A stretch of 64,000 nt of DNA from Adiantum capillus-veneris (GCA_014529385.2 CM043956.1:87409721-87473720), one strand, 5' to 3'; counted from the first letter of the stretch, positions 11,031 through 23,767 are shown. Notes: a model not told the origin generated them from the sequence alone. Numbers and translations: made by a program.

Positions 11031-12663
11031 TAAATGACTAGAGAAGAATTTATCGTGCTTGTGTCTATTTGGGTGTTGGTTGTGCTTTGTGTTTTTTTGT
11101 GATTGCTAGTGCAACCCATCAAAAATAGGTTACTAGCTTAGATTGAAGGACAAAATTGACCATCATCATCCAGTGTCAAAACACAATTACTTTGGCTTCA
11201 ACTCAAATGCGCATGACTTCCGAGTGTTGAGGTCAAATCACTTCATCAACATCACTTCCCCCCTTTAGACCTTGACATGAGCGTGCGTAATCAACTGCAA
11301 GATTGTGCAAAAGTAAGGATAGAAGAGCATAAGATAAACTAGCAATGATCATTTCATTATCGCCATAAGCTAAGGAAGCATGTTCAATCGCCATCTGGTT
11401 GGAATTGTTCCAGTGTGAAAGAGCAGCACCATCATTGATTAGACCTTCACGCCAGTGATATTGAGTCCCAAAAGTGCGACACGAGGTTGGGTTCCCAGTA
11501 TGAGAGGCCTGACAATAATATTTGCAAAAGGGGACACTATCATAGCATTTGAGTACATCCACATGAGAAATCCGTAGTGTCGTATTTAGGCTTAGTTTTG
11601 GCTGATTTGTGATAAGTCACAAGCCCCCCGCCGTGTTGTTTAGACCATGTGACCAACCCACCTGCCCACCCACTCCCCCAAAAGCTCATAGGTCGCAATG
11701 AGCAGCAGTCGCGAGGCCAGCCACAGTGATTATACAGGTGAGGTCCCTCTAGAGCTTCCTCCGCATTTGTTGTCTTTTTCTCGTGATGAAATTTCCGGCC
11801 TTGTCTTCTCTTGCTTTGATCGCTCTCAACTGGCTCGGAATCGACACCCTTCAGAGGCACTTTTACCCTTCAGTGAAGGGCAAAAATATTTTTACCCTTC
11901 AAAAAAAGGATAGAACATTTAAAAATCTTTGAGTAGCTCTTCTAATTTTTGCGAAAATATAGCTTAATGAAGGATAGCTAAAAATTTATGCTTCAAATGA
12001 AGGATAAGAGTCACCCTTCAAAAATGAGCCTTGCCTTGCCTGGGAGTCCCTCTCTTTTTAAATTACCACGTGGACTAAATAAAAGACAAGGGAAGCAATT
12101 TGTTATTTATCGCCTTCTGTTTTGATTCAGTTCCAGTAAAGTATCCCAAGCAAGTCCTACGCATTTCGAGGCCATCATCCACAAAGACTAGGACTCCCTG
12201 CCACATCGGCAGAGAGCCTGAAATCTAGACCAACCCCATTTTATTGTCATTTGCAACAGGGGCAGGAAGCAGAAGAGCCACATATTCCAAGAAAGTCTCC
12301 CGCTCGATGCGATCGTCCTCTTCCATAGTGCTGGTCTACAAGTCGTTCAGTTGGCTCTACGTACTGCAAAGCGGACAGCGAAGCCAGCGCCAGCGCCCAT
12401 CGAATCCTAAAAGCTCCTCAAACTCTGCCTGAATCTGGTGGCCCATCGACGCGTACAATAGCTTAAACGCCATCGAAGGGCAAGCTCCCATCCACATGGT
12501 TGCGACTTGTGAGCACTTGCGACACCTTCTGTTGGCAATGTACTTTTTTTTAGGCTGAAAGCTTTAGTGTAGAAAAAAATTAACACTAAGAAAAAATCAG
12601 CACTCCAAATTCTTGAAAACCTAAGTCACAGACTCCTTCAACCTTAGGTAAGTTGCTAAAATT
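11031..12663. other. Unassigned sequence
   Basis: The minus-strand open frames 11233-11562 and 11540-11860 do not resemble known families. On the minus strand between about 12100 and 12480 there is weakly protein-like text with CPLC, but it is broken by stops. A word like TTACCCTTCA is repeated at 11870-12020. No gene is called. Confidence 0.35.
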
Positions 12664-12727
12664 GCCCTTTGAGAGCACGAAGACCGCGTCTGCGTGCACG
12701 AAGACGGTCTCTGTGCTCTCAAAGGGC
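12664..12727. repeat. Near-perfect inverted repeat (hairpin)
   Basis: Arms 12664-12686 and 12705-12727 are complementary at about 21 of 23 positions, around an 18-base spacer. The arms start and end with GCCCTTTGAGAGCAC and its complement. A related phrase follows at about 12772. No transposon ends or coding context are seen. Confidence 0.8.
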
Positions 12728-13072
12728 TTATGTACAGACTCATAAACAACTTAAATAAGTAGCCTAAAATGCACTCTCAAAGCATGGAGGTCATCCATGT
12801 GCCCTTCGACAGCACACAGACCGTCCATGTACGCGCATGCTCATCCGCACTCGTGGCTATTTTTTCATCAAAGAAAAGCACTCCAATTTTTAGCAATTTG
12901 TACTATTTTCTTACAAAAATTAAGCGAAAATTCCCTTTGTTGCACTCTCGTGTGACTTGCCTAAATTTCCAAATGGCTCAAGGCTCCCACTCAATGTGTG
13001 ATAAGATACTTTATTATCTTGAGCTCACAAGCCATCCGCGCGCACGTAGACGAATAGTGTGCTCTTCAATGC

Positions 13073-13074
<2 letters not shown>

Positions 13075-13126
<52 letters not shown>

Positions 13127-13211
13127 CTGCAGCACCCGTATCCCAGTTGGCCGTAGTTCTAGGCTGTGTGTGTGTGTGTGTGGTGTGAGAGAGAGAGAGA
13201 GAGAGAGAGAG
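13075..13211. repeat. Compound microsatellites (GA)n-(TG)n-(GA)n
   Basis: GA run at about 13075-13123, TG run at 13165-13182, and GA run at 13187-13211. The 139-residue and shorter open frames across them are repeat artefacts. Confidence 0.95.
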
Positions 13212-16200
13212 TCGCCACATATCGACTTGAGCATCGTAAAAAGCATCAGAGAGAGAGTGCTGGGCCTTCGGCTTCTCACTTTGGGTAGAGAGAGAGGATT
13301 GTCAAATTTACGCCTCCAATTTCTAGTTTAGAAATACCATCGTTCTCAATAGATTCTATGTTTTGAGGATTTATGTAGAATCGTGCACATAAGTTCTATA
13401 TTGGCTTGCTCAAACGAAATCAAGTCACTTTGTAGCTTCTCCTTGAATATTCCTTTCTATCAAAAGAATGATATGTATATGGTATTTTTGGCAAGTGTCA
13501 AAACCTTCTTTAGGACAAGAGTCAAAATCAAAGATAAAGCTATATGTACCATAGAAGATGTTAGAGTACAGACTTTGGAGGCACAAAGAGTGAGAAGTTT
13601 CAAAGTTCTCACCATACTCTTGTCAGGTATCAACATAAAAGCAACAAGCGATAAAATCACAAGGCCTGCAGGCATGATTAAAAAAAAAAATTGACATCCA
13701 ATTTTTCAAGCCCCTTTTCATATGTTTTGTGTAATGCAATCAACTTATATAATTGGCCATATATAACGTTAACTTAAAGATATAAATACAAAAAATGACA
13801 GGCAATTTTGAGATTGTTTTGATAGGCGAAATAGCCCTTGACAAAAAAAGTAGGCATCAATTTTAGGCCTTGATCTGAGGGTAGATCCCACTTTAAAATC
13901 ACTACATCTCTAAGCTTTTTTTTAAAAAAACATAAACGTGCACATAGAATTGAATTAAAAGAGCACCCTTAAGCTCTACAACCGTAAGCTTTAGATCCCT
14001 ATGCTCTACACCCCACTTTAAAAACTCTAAATTTTTAAGCTCTAGAGTTCTTTTTACAAATTTAAAACTGTAGATCCTTAAGTTGTAAATCCTACTTTAA
14101 AAGCTTTAAAGTTCTAAGTCCTAATACCTTAGCGTCTGGGGGTGACCCTTCCCCTACTTGTGGATCCATGTAACATTTTCACTTTCTTTAATTCAAAGTT
14201 TTACCTTCTAATTAAAAAAAAAAACTAGTGGTCCTCATTGGATCATGGGAGACCTTATTTTAAAAGTTCTACATCTTAAGTTCTAAACTTAGCTTTAAAA
14301 TCTTTAAAAATAAAAATAAAAAATCTTTAAAGGTTAAAGCCCCAAATGATAAATTCCTTCCATAAAGTTTTAACTAACAAAAATGACAACTTTAGTCTAT
14401 TACCTCAAGTTTCAAGGGGTGAACCAAATTCTCAAAATAAAAAGGTGGGTAACACAAATTTCAAAATGAAAAGGTGACTCTTGGGATTTGTGGAGCCTCT
14501 AAGGCTTTATCATTTAACATGTAAGGCTTTCAACGTTTCATGCTTCCAAAGGCATTGGGCAACCCAAAATCTTTTTCTTGATATTGATATAAGAGAGTTC
14601 ATTTCATATTTCAAAACTCAAGACATGTCCATCATTAGATTTACACAATTCATTTCAATGAGTACCCACTATCCTATTTCAACCAATCAATATTTTTGAC
14701 ATATCAAAAAATGCTTAAAAATACAACTCAACCTTTTTCTTATTTTAGTCAACAAAAAGAGAAGTGATCTCTATAGCCTTTGCCCTTTGGGCAGGCCAAA
14801 AAGGTATTCCAAGCAAACAAGACAATAGATTACATTAGACATTAGACAGAATATTATTTCTATTTAGAGAGCACTAGTGACAAACTCAAATTCTCACCAT
14901 AGTGAGTCTTGTACCAAAAAGAAGTGTATCATATAACCCAAAAATCAAAGATTAGCTTCATCAAAAATAGTTCTACATGAGTGAAGCATTATAGAAGTGA
15001 ACCTCAGCCTTGACAATTTAGGGCTAATGGCTTTGCTTTATCACACTTTTGTATGGTAAAGGGTGATTACATGCTAAAAGTATTCTCACAAGGGCATTTA
15101 TGAACTAACTTCCAAAATTTGGAACATCAACATAAGATTTAAATCATTATTAATCAAGAAAAGCACCTAAGACAAGGAAATGAAGCCACCATAGCCCCAT
15201 CTTTATCCATGGGTAAATGAAGCAATTTTGCAGTGAAGAATGCAAGATTTGTGTTGTCAAGTCCTAAGTGAGCGTATTTTGCTCTTTATATAGTAGGAGC
15301 ATAGATCAAGCATTATGCATGTAAGGAAGAGACACGAAGTATGTCTTCTTCATGATGGTGCATGCAGGTTTGCAATGAGTGGTATGCAAGAATAGGAAAT
15401 ACAACATATGGAAAAAGGGAAACTTGGGAAGAAAACCTTTTTGTCCTTGGTTCTCACTAGACCTCGTGGTGAACAGGGCCCTATAGTCTAATTTTTTGTT
15501 GGCTTTTCAAGCTTATGAGTAAGATGACTATCTAGCTTGTCAACTTGACGAGAAGCAATTTAAGAGATATTCATAAAGTGATTATACCTCATGGATGCTT
15601 CATGAAAAGTACTTAATTTATGTGAATGGCTCCTATTTGGCATATATATTATATGATGGGTATTGGCTTACTTTTGAGAGGTTTTACTGAGGCAGCTGCC
15701 GCGGTTATTTTTCTGATGAGGTGCCTTTTGGGTTTGTTATTGAGCTTGCCTTTCTTGCTCAAATAAGGTCATGAAACGAAGCTCTTCCTGTTGTTTGTTG
15801 TGTGACAGATCTATGGCAAAGCTCTTGCACAGAATATTAGCCTGATGTTTTTATGACAGTCTGCATATCGACTAACTTAGACATTGTTGTTGACTTAAAC
15901 ATGTACTCTATCTAAGGATTGGGCTTGAACTTGGCACTTGTAACTAGTCCTACCTTATAGCTGCTCATGTGGCCGTATATGGTTGTGAATGATTGGTTAT
16001 ATTTAAAGGTAAGTAACTATATGTTGGATATGGTTCTTTGGGTGATACTAACAGTTGTAACCTTAATTAGGGTTTCGGGTAATGTTGTTGCTAACCTTTT
16101 AGGCCTTACTAAGTCGGTGACTTTGGTTTACTTTGTTTCTTTGAAGCTCAAAGACTTCCTTAAATAGAGGTCTCCTGACATATCATAAACACTTTAGGTT

Positions 16201-16566
16201 TGTAATCTTTTTAAGAAAGGTTAGTAAGTCATCTTGGGCACTTCATGGTTACAAATAAAGAGATTAGGTGCATTGATAGCATCAATAGGAAAAAGGCATG
16301 TGACACAAGCTAGATTTGGAGAGTAATGCCTTACTATTAAGTAATTGCGGACTTGGTCTAGTCGTTGAGTCAACTACCATGGTTTATCTTCTGATATAGT
16401 TACTTTTGAGGCTTATTGCATCAATTTTATGATATTTAATGGGCCTTGGCGGCACACTTCCTTGGCCTATGGGAACAAATGGTGGATTCTGGAATATCCC
16501 ACCTCTACGTGTTTGTGATTAAGTGGAATTGAACATTCATACTTACTACCTTTTATGTGTTTTTTT
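13212..16566. other. AT-rich intergenic sequence
   Basis: No supported gene. A stretch at 13960-14350 is a degenerate repeat of words such as TTAAGCTCTA. The block at 15296-15375 (GCATTATGCATGTAAGGAAG and following) recurs at 36301-36385, so a dispersed repeat is present. Confidence 0.5.
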
Positions 16567-16611
16567 CACCTCCATCTAGGGGTGTAGTGCAAACTTACTA
16601 AACATGTCTTT

Positions 16612-17101
16612 GTGTTACAAGAGACTCCAACGAATAGATTGACTGCATGCATGAGCACTATTACTGACCCAGAAAAAATAGCGGCAATTAATTCCATACT
16701 CTCTAAAGTTAAGAAACAGGTATATGTGGCCCACTTCGGGGCAAAAAAGCCTTATAAAACTCGTCTCTGGCCTTATCTCATGAGAGCTTGCAAAGCTATA
16801 GGGGCTTCACATGGTTTCCTTGCAACCCCTTGTAAAAGAAACCATTTTTGAATATATGTTATTGTTAGTTTTTAATATTAGTCTTTAAAAGAAATCTAGT
16901 TGGGTGACATCTATAACATATGGGATACCCATGCATCACCTGCATACGGTATCAATGCTAACTATATGTTGTGTTGTTTCCATGGGTGCAGGTGAGGGAA
17001 CTATGGTTTTCAAAGTTCCTTGGCTTGAAGATGACAGACTTACATATCTTCAGGCTCTTGATTCTCTTGTACTTGTGTATAAAGACCGTTCTGTACTATA
17101 A
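16612..17101 (+). CDS. Possible exons of an unidentified host gene
   Basis: Two protein-like blocks lie close together on the plus strand. The first (16612-16851) reads TDPEKIAAINSILSKVKKQV and later YKTRLWPYLMRACKAIGASH. The second follows an AG acceptor-like site at about 16991 and reads VFKVPWLEDDRLTYLQALDS, ending in a stop at 17099-17101. The composition is more protein-like than the surroundings and simple-repeat bias is absent. I recognise no family, and no donor or acceptor pair joins them unambiguously. They could be terminal exons of a host gene or decayed coding DNA. The coordinates are those of the open frames, not proven exon ends. Confidence 0.25.
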
Positions 17102-17194
17102 ATGGGAATTATACCACCTTTTCATTGACATAGTTTCTAGTGTCTTTTGTAATTTGTAAGGATTATTTGGTGTATATGTTATATTGTTATTGGA

Positions 17195-17213
17195 ACACAC
17201 ACACACACACACA
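17195..17213. repeat. (CA)n microsatellite
   Basis: A short CA run, followed by GC-rich sequence to 17400 that gives a Gly/Arg-rich peptide without motifs. Confidence 0.9.
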
Positions 17214-18638
17214 GGTGGGATGGGGCTAAGACTGAGGAAGAAGCAGGGGTGTCAGCCCTACAGGGAGGGTTGGCCGTGGGTGGATGGGGGTGCAAGGGGA
17301 GAGAGCCGCCACATAGTAGGGCAAGGGAGGGCCACAAAGCTGCGCAAACAAAGGGCGGGCCAAGGAGACACGTGCTGAGGGGGGAGATATTTGGGGTTAT
17401 TTGACAGTTACACTACATATTTTTATTAAATTTTGGTTTCGGTTGGCATTGGCTTGGGACACTGTTGGAGGGTTCCAATGTATTTAACCTGTTGAAATTG
17501 TAAAATCTCGCGTGAATTTTGAGCTTGCCTTTAAGAAAACCACGAAATTTACAAAAGTTTTAGCGTAATTACCGAGAAAAGCTTCAAATTTTGATCAGAG
17601 AATTTCAAGTTTGCCCTTATTTTCATCGACTAGGGAAAATGTACTTTTCTAGTTTTGGCTTAGGGAGTAAGGGGTAACCAAAGGTAGGTCAATAAAGAAG
17701 GGCATGAAAACAAATAGCATGGACCAACAACGACATGGGTAGGTCAAGAGCAAGAGCATACGGTGGATGTAATCTAGCCTTGAGGCATGGAATCAAGCAT
17801 GGAAGCAGTCTTTGAGCACAATTGCACTGTCCAGGGCCAACAATTGGTGTTTAGGGCGGGCAACAATGTATGGGACCAAGGTGGGTGCTGATAGAGTTGT
17901 CCTAGACCATTGCAAGCAATAAGGACAAGGGGGAGTGTACACGCAACAATAATGGCATAGGGTAGCAAGAGCAACAATGGTAGAGGGCCACAAGAAGTGC
18001 ACACAGGGACACTGTTGCTCATAGATGATACAAAGGGTACCAATGCCAGTGTCGATTGACAAAGAGACAAGAGCATAACAAAGACATACACTTTGCCAAT
18101 AGTAGGGTAGACTTGATTGACTAGGAAGCACATGATAGCATGCATTGAAGGAACCTTCTAGTTTTTAGGGATTTTAATTATTTTGAAGCCATTAGGTATA
18201 CCTTTTAAGAATGATTAGAGTGTTAATTACAAAAAGGTTATAGAGAGATCAACACTTATAAAAATATCAAATCATGATTAGATTAATGACAAGCTAATAT
18301 GGAAAGGATCGGTACAAAATAGGCTAATGATGGTAGTGGTGGGAGGATGCAAAGTGGCTACAAAGTGTGTAGATTAGGATTCTTTATAGAGTTGAGAGAG
18401 GGCATCAAATGACCTAGTTAATGATGTCAAATGTGTAGGCTTCCAAACTAGAGAGGGTCCTCACTTGTGGTGGTGCGAATGTGTCACACAACCCAATAGA
18501 ATTTTTTGATTCGGCTTCAAAAATTTATGTTCTATAGTAGTAAAAGTTTCATAATTAAATTTTTACTTGAAATTGTCTACTCGGATTTGGAACTCTCTTT
18601 GCTCATGATCATTTCTACGGCTTGACTTCAACAAGCTT
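17214..18638. other. Intergenic sequence, nothing recognised
   Basis: Minus-strand open frames at 17774-18145 give Leu/Cys-rich peptide without known motifs. I see no supported gene or structured repeat here. Confidence 0.4.
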
Positions 18639-18961
18639 TGTTAGGAATTGGATCGTGCTAGCTATGGTGGATGAAAGAGAAACATAGCGTCAATGTGTGA
18701 GTGTGTGTGTGTAAGCAAGGTTATCACTCAAGTGAATTAGGTTCCAAGATAGAATTATCTTGGACTCATAAACACAATCTTGAGTATTGACTTAGCTTAG
18801 CACAAGCTCACCATAGACAAGCATGTAGTGCAAAATAGAGTTGTTTTTATTCATTCATGAAATAAGCTTTAAGTAGCTCTACAGCCTTGCTCCATAGCAT
18901 GTGGGATAAATCCACTCTCCTCTCCTTGACTCACACTTTAGGACAAAGCTCACACTTTACA
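18639..18961 (-). repeat. 3' LTR of copia-like element, copy 2
   Basis: 323 bp, TGTTAGGAATTGG to CACTTTACA. Followed by the same purine tract and minisatellite (19009-19215) as in copy 1. Confidence 0.9.
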
Positions 18962-19246
18962 ATCCTCCCCTTGAGGTTTGGACTATGACAAGATACTGAA
19001 GATGCGTGATCCACACAGGATGATAAGTTGCTATCCACACAGGAGGGTAATATCCACACTGGCTAACAAAATCCACATAGGATGGTGATATCCACACATG
19101 AAAATAAGGTCCACAAAGGATGATGATATCCACACAGGATGGTAAAATCCACACAAGAAAAATCCACAAAGGATGGTGATGTCCACACAGGATGATAAGA
19201 TCCACACAGGAAAAAGTCCTCCCCTACAAGTAGAGAGTCTGTATCT

Positions 19247-19388
19247 TCAAAATGGGTCTTCATAAAAGACAATTTTTCTCTCGTCTTCATCCTTTTTATC
19301 TTCTACTATGTGAGTTGATCCTCTGTCAAGTCTCTTGCTTTCGTTGCTTCTACTGTTGCTTTCAACTGCTTCATGGTCTGACTTCGTA
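19247..19388 (-). pseudogene. Remnant of copia-type gag (C-terminus)
   Basis: The minus-strand frame ends HIVEDKKDEDERKIVFYEDPF-like, nearly the same as the C-terminus of the intact Gag at 2396. The zinc knuckles and the rest of Gag are missing and are replaced by unrelated sequence up to 19520. This copy cannot make Gag. Confidence 0.8.
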
Positions 19389-19520
19389 TCCTCCCCTCGA
19401 ACGAGTGCTCCTGTCCCCCTTTTTGTTGTGCAATCAGGCTTTATTCCATGTGTCATAATGACATGCAACAATATGCTAAAATATCCTATGAAAAGGTTTA
19501 TGCAAAAAATTAATGCTTTC

Positions 19521-20095
19521 TGCTACAGCCGGAGGCGTGGCTGCCCTGCAAATCATCCAAGATAACACCATACAACACATAAATCGGCAAATCCCCATAC
19601 CTGACGAAGAGCGCATGCAGGCGCACCTCCTAGACCGGAGTGCTACGCTGGCATGGCGAGAGAGAAGAGGGAAGAGGAGAGAAGAACAACGCAAACACTG
19701 GGTGCAATCTCCCCCCGTGCAAGAGTGAGCATGTCCCTCTTGCACGTATTTTATTTATAGAAAAGTTCATGCTCAAAAAATGAGTTACATCCAATTCACA
19801 CTTGGGCATAAAATAGTCCTGGCTCATAAAGAGCTCAATGTAACAATTCATAGCTGTCTACATCTCAACTTATAACTAAACCATAAATACTAAGGCTTGC
19901 CACAGAAAATCCAATGGTGGCAGTTTTATTCCGGATAACTGCTATCGCTTTATTGTCCAGCATGTGCCAATCACTGATTTGCTCACACAACACCCAACAA
20001 GTGATCATATTCCACAATTCAAATCAACATTGCAATGCTTCATCAGAATATCAAATATTTCACAAATATATCATCAAAATATCAATTCCATTACA
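19521..20095 (-). repeat. 3' LTR of the nested gypsy element
   Basis: 575 bp, paired with 26953-27537 and very similar by eye (for example GACGAAGAGCGCATG versus AACGAAGAGCGTGTG), which suggests a fairly young insertion. Confidence 0.93.
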
Positions 20096-20189
20096 TACCC
20101 CGGGGTTGAAAAGCAATTGTCCTCAATTGTTACCAAAACCAAACTAGCGACAGTGGTGGCCAGCCACTGGTGGAGTGGTCTAGTAATTT

Positions 20190-20360
20190 GGTGTTGCCTA
20201 GATCGGCGGATCTACACCAATGTTCGTGTTGCCTAAATCGGCGGATCTGCACTAATGCTGCCTAAATCGACGGATCTGCATTTTGAGTTCGTGTTGCCTA
20301 GATCGGTGAATCTACACTAGTAGAGAGGCACTGCCTAAATCGGTGAATCTGTGTCTCTAG
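20190..20360. repeat. Minisatellite near the 3' LTR of the gypsy element
   Basis: About five imperfect copies of TGCCTAAATCGGCGGATCTG spaced by variable linkers, between the chromodomain remnant and the polypurine tract. No function is evident. Confidence 0.8.
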
Positions 20361-20472
20361 GTGTGTGGTAAGCAAGTATCAAGTGACGGTAGTGTGGACT
20401 TAGCGATTGCTCAGAGATCCATTGACACTCTTCTAAGGAATGGTTTTTGTATTTTACCAAATATCTTATGTA
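20345..20472 (-). pseudogene. Chromodomain tail cut off by one in-frame stop
   Basis: Directly after the pol stop (TAG at 20473-20475) the same frame continues as RYLVKYKNHSLEECQWISEQ, the core of a chromodomain (aromatic, YLVKYK, then Trp). The preceding pol residues [11 protein letters not shown] form the first half. One nonsense codon therefore splits the chromodomain, which in chromoviruses steers integration into chromatin. Whether the TAG is a plain mutation cannot be told from one copy. Confidence 0.7.
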
Positions 20473-23400
20473 CTAGTTTCCTCTACGGGTAGTGGTCATG
20501 TCATGATCTAAAATTATTTCGGGAGTCAGAATTTCTTCATCGTCCTCAATGAAGGGGGGGTCAACTGTGGTAGGGGTGTCGGGAATAGGTCCCTTGTGTG
20601 GTCTCAGCAAACTGACATGGAAGGAGTTGTGTATTTTCCAATGTGAGGGAATGCCCAAGCGGAACGCATTATCATTTATTTTTTGAAGAATTTTGAATGG
20701 GCCATAAAATCTAGGGGCCAATTTCACTTTAGGGTGTTTTTCTACACTTTTTAAGAGTCGTTTTTCTATTCTAAGCCAAACAAGGTCGTTTTCTTTAAAA
20801 GGTGCAGGTCTTCGTTTCTTATTGGCTTGTGCATTGTATCGTTCTTGTGCTCGTTTAATGCAAGCTATGGCTTCTTGTAAAATGTGTGTGTGATCTCTTG
20901 CTAAAGTGTCAGTCGCAGGGACATCAATGCTAATAGTGGAGACAGGGACAGGGAGTTTTTTCCCATAGACAATTTCAAAAGGTGCACGGTTTGTGGATGA
21001 GTGGGGTGTGTTATTGTAAGCAAATTGAAGCATAGGGAGGTGTTGGTCCCAGTTTGCAGTATTGGCAGTGGTATAAGATCGAAGAAGATCCATATTGGTA
21101 CTGTTTGTGGCTTCTGTTTGACCATTACTTTCAGGGTGAAATGCAGATGTGAAAACCATTTTAGAGCCTAAGTTTTTGGCTAGGGCGACCCAAAAATGAT
21201 TGCAAAAGCGTCCATCACGATCGGAGAGAATGACCTTGGGGAAGCCGTGATAAGGAAAGATGGTTTGGAGGAAAAGCTTTGCAGCCTGTGGTGCAGACAA
21301 TGTCTTTTTGCAGGGTACAAAGTATGCTTGTTTGCTAAAACGGTCCACTATGGTCCATATCATGTCATTGTGTGAGGATGTGGTAGGGAGTCCTGTGATG
21401 AAATCCATGGAGATTTGTTCCCAAGGACTAGCAGGGATGGGGAGAGGCATTAAAAGACCATAAGACTTACCATGATGACGTTTAACTCTTTGGCATATCA
21501 AACATTCTGAAACAAATTTTGTGATATCGTGCTTCATTCCAGGCCAAAAAAAATGATCTTGACATGCAGTGAGTGTGGATTGAATTCCTCGGTGACCCAT
21601 ATATGGTGGTGCATGCATTTCAGTCATTGCTAGTTCCTTGAAGGGTGTTGTGATGCATAGATTTTGCTGAAAATAAAGATAACCATTTGCTAATGTGTAG
21701 TGTTCATAGGGAAGACCATTATTGTGAGTTATTTCAAACCAAGCACGTGAGAATTGTGGGTCGTGAGCATATGTGTTAGGCATAGAATGAAAAGGTTGCA
21801 CATCACTCACAGAAATGTGATTCAAATAAACATGCTTGATTTTATCGAAGACAGATGAACGAGTAACAGAGAAGACATTCACTTCAAGTTTTCTACTTAA
21901 TGCGTATGCCACTACATTCGCTTTACCTGGTTGGTATTGTATCATAGGATGAAAATTTTGAATAAAACCTGCCCATTGGATATGACGATCAGAAATGGTG
22001 GATTGAGTTAGAAGATGTTTAATGGCCTGTTGGTCCGTCTTGATTAGAACTTCTGAGCCCATAAGATAGTGTTTCCACATGTCTAGAGCGTGGACTACTG
22101 CTAGCAATTCTTTATCGTATGTGCTGTATTTGGTTTCTGATGGTTTGAGTTTTCGACTTTCGTAGGCAAGTGGGTGATCATTTTGCATTAAGACTGCGCC
22201 TATGCCTGAGCCACTGGCATCTGTAACAACTACAAAGAAGGGTTGTGTGAAGTCGGGTAACTGCAAGATGGGGGCATGTGTAAGGAGATATTTGAGAGTG
22301 TCAAATGATTTTTGTTGTGTGGGACCCCAATTGAATGGTACTTTTTGACGAAGTAAAGTGGTCATCGGTGACGCAATGTGTGAGAAGTTTTTGACAAATT
22401 TTCGATAAAAGCCTGCTAAACCTAAAAAGGATTTTATGTCATGCATGGATTTGGGGGTAGGCCATGTTTTAATAGTGTGAATCTTTTGAGGGTCAACAGA
22501 TATTCCTTTTTCTGAGACTATGTGGCCTAAATAGTCAATGTGTGTTTGAAAAAATGTACTTTTATCTGGATTTGCAAACAACTGGTGGTCACGCAATAAC
22601 TCAAAGACAATATGCAGGTGTTTTTTGTGTTCGTGCTCATCACGACTAAAAATCAAAATGTCATCAAAGAACACGATAACAAAGTCTTGATAATCAAGAA
22701 ATATTTTGTTCATCATCCTAGCAAATGTGGCAGGTGCATTTGTGAGACCAAACGGTAAGACAATAAACTCATAATGACCAGACTTGGTATGAAATGCAGT
22801 TTTAAAAATATCATTAGGGTGCATACGGATCTGATGGTATCCTGATTTCAAGTCAATTTTGCTAAACAGTTTCGCTCCTCGTAAGCGATCTAGGAGATCG
22901 TCTATACGTGGGATGGGATAGCGGTTTTTGACAGTAACTTTGTTTAATGCACGGTAGTCTATGCACATGCGAAAAGTTTTGTTTTTCTTTTGGACTAGGA
23001 GAACTGGGGCACCAAAAGGGGATGCACTAGGACGGATGAGGCCCTTATCTAGGAGTTCGGTGATTTGTTTTTGGATTTCTTGTTGGTGCAAGGGACTATG
23101 TCTATATGGTGCTCTGTGTGGAGGTTGTGAGCCTGGAAAAATTTCAATTTTATGATCTAATTCACCACGAGAGGGTGGTAGGTGAGGGGGGTAATCATCC
23201 ACAAAGCAATCATTATACTGTGAGAGGAAATCATTATGTGTGTGAGAGAGAGACGATTGTGTGTGTTCCACTTCAGTAACAAATATCATGTATGCTTTGT
23301 CATCCTTTCGTAGTGCACGTTTTGCTTGTGTGTGTGATATCAAGGGAAACATAGCAAGTGATGCATCAGCAGAACGTGAAATAGATTTGCCATTAAAGGT

Positions 23401-23487
23401 GAAATTCATGGTGTGTGTGCGATAGTCAATGTGTGGATTATGTTGGTGTCGAAAAGGCATACCCAGAATGATATCCGTGGATTGCAA
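20473..23487 (-). CDS. Gypsy pol polyprotein: RT, RNase H, integrase (1004 aa)
   Basis: The frame opens inside the protease C-terminal part ([17 protein letters not shown]). RT follows (about residues 95-330) with [24 protein letters not shown] and the catalytic FFDD box. RNase H (about 400-520) has [13 protein letters not shown], the [12 protein letters not shown] acid and TDQQAI. Integrase (about 600-880) has the zinc-binding GHRG and CLICQRVK and the DDE residues in [17 protein letters not shown] and NGQTEATN. The GPY/F-like module is [19 protein letters not shown]. All catalytic residues I looked for are present and the frame is open for 1,004 codons. The ATG is nominal, since the upstream protease lies in another frame. 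Integrase, RT and RNase H together would copy and insert the element. Confidence 0.93.
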   Translation of the reverse strand: MQSTDIILGMPFRHQHNPHIDYRTHTMNFTFNGKSISRSADASLAMFPLISHTQAKRALRKDDKAYMIFVTEVEHTQSSLSHTHNDFLSQYNDCFVDDYPPHLPPSRGELDHKIEIFPGSQPPHRAPYRHSPLHQQEIQKQITELLDKGLIRPSASPFGAPVLLVQKKNKTFRMCIDYRALNKVTVKNRYPIPRIDDLLDRLRGAKLFSKIDLKSGYHQIRMHPNDIFKTAFHTKSGHYEFIVLPFGLTNAPATFARMMNKIFLDYQDFVIVFFDDILIFSRDEHEHKKHLHIVFELLRDHQLFANPDKSTFFQTHIDYLGHIVSEKGISVDPQKIHTIKTWPTPKSMHDIKSFLGLAGFYRKFVKNFSHIASPMTTLLRQKVPFNWGPTQQKSFDTLKYLLTHAPILQLPDFTQPFFVVVTDASGSGIGAVLMQNDHPLAYESRKLKPSETKYSTYDKELLAVVHALDMWKHYLMGSEVLIKTDQQAIKHLLTQSTISDRHIQWAGFIQNFHPMIQYQPGKANVVAYALSRKLEVNVFSVTRSSVFDKIKHVYLNHISVSDVQPFHSMPNTYAHDPQFSRAWFEITHNNGLPYEHYTLANGYLYFQQNLCITTPFKELAMTEMHAPPYMGHRGIQSTLTACQDHFFWPGMKHDITKFVSECLICQRVKRHHGKSYGLLMPLPIPASPWEQISMDFITGLPTTSSHNDMIWTIVDRFSKQAYFVPCKKTLSAPQAAKLFLQTIFPYHGFPKVILSDRDGRFCNHFWVALAKNLGSKMVFTSAFHPESNGQTEATNSTNMDLLRSYTTANTANWDQHLPMLQFAYNNTPHSSTNRAPFEIVYGKKLPVPVSTISIDVPATDTLARDHTHILQEAIACIKRAQERYNAQANKKRRPAPFKENDLVWLRIEKRLLKSVEKHPKVKLAPRFYGPFKILQKINDNAFRLGIPSHWKIHNSFHVSLLRPHKGPIPDTPTTVDPPFIEDDEEILTPEIILDHDMTTTRRGN

Positions 23488-23767
23488 TGGTGCAATTAAA
23501 AAATCACGTTGTTCTATGTAATCACCAATGGTAATTGTGAGAGATTTAATTTCACGTGTGCCATTGTACCTAGTTCCTTGAAAAGCACATTAACTTTGTA
23601 TGCAGACAGTGTGGTGGTTAAATTCAATTTTTCTTACCAATTTTTCAGAAATAAAGTCGTGTGAACTACCATCATCATGTAAAATAGACACACTTGAATC
23701 TTGGATTTTTCCTGTTTGACGGAGCAAGGCATGAATTGAAATTGGATTCAATCAGCCATATCATCGT
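23488..23767 (-). pseudogene. Gypsy protease region, frame-disrupted
   Basis: Between gag and pol the minus strand reads SIHALLRQTGK, then LHDDGSSHDFISEKL, then [14 protein letters not shown], joining the pol frame only after at least one shift. The retropepsin active site appears as Asp-Asp-Gly rather than Asp-Ser/Thr-Gly. The region overlaps the gag end in the usual gag-protease-pol order. Confidence 0.7.

Noticed and set aside
11233-11562. 109-residue minus-strand frame as pol remnant of the possible copia LTR at 10613-11018
   Set aside because: It lacks any integrase, RT or RNase H motif, so no link to the LTR can be supported.
12769-13331. Open frames of 68 to 139 residues rich in Arg-Glu or Ser-Leu around 13.1 kb (similarly 31656-31870, 36386-36796 and 49641-49838)
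   Set aside because: They are translations of GA, CT, CA or GT microsatellites without flanking domains.
20473-23487. Plus-strand open frames such as 21260-21463 and 22961-23155
   Set aside because: Shadows of the strongly supported minus-strand gypsy pol.
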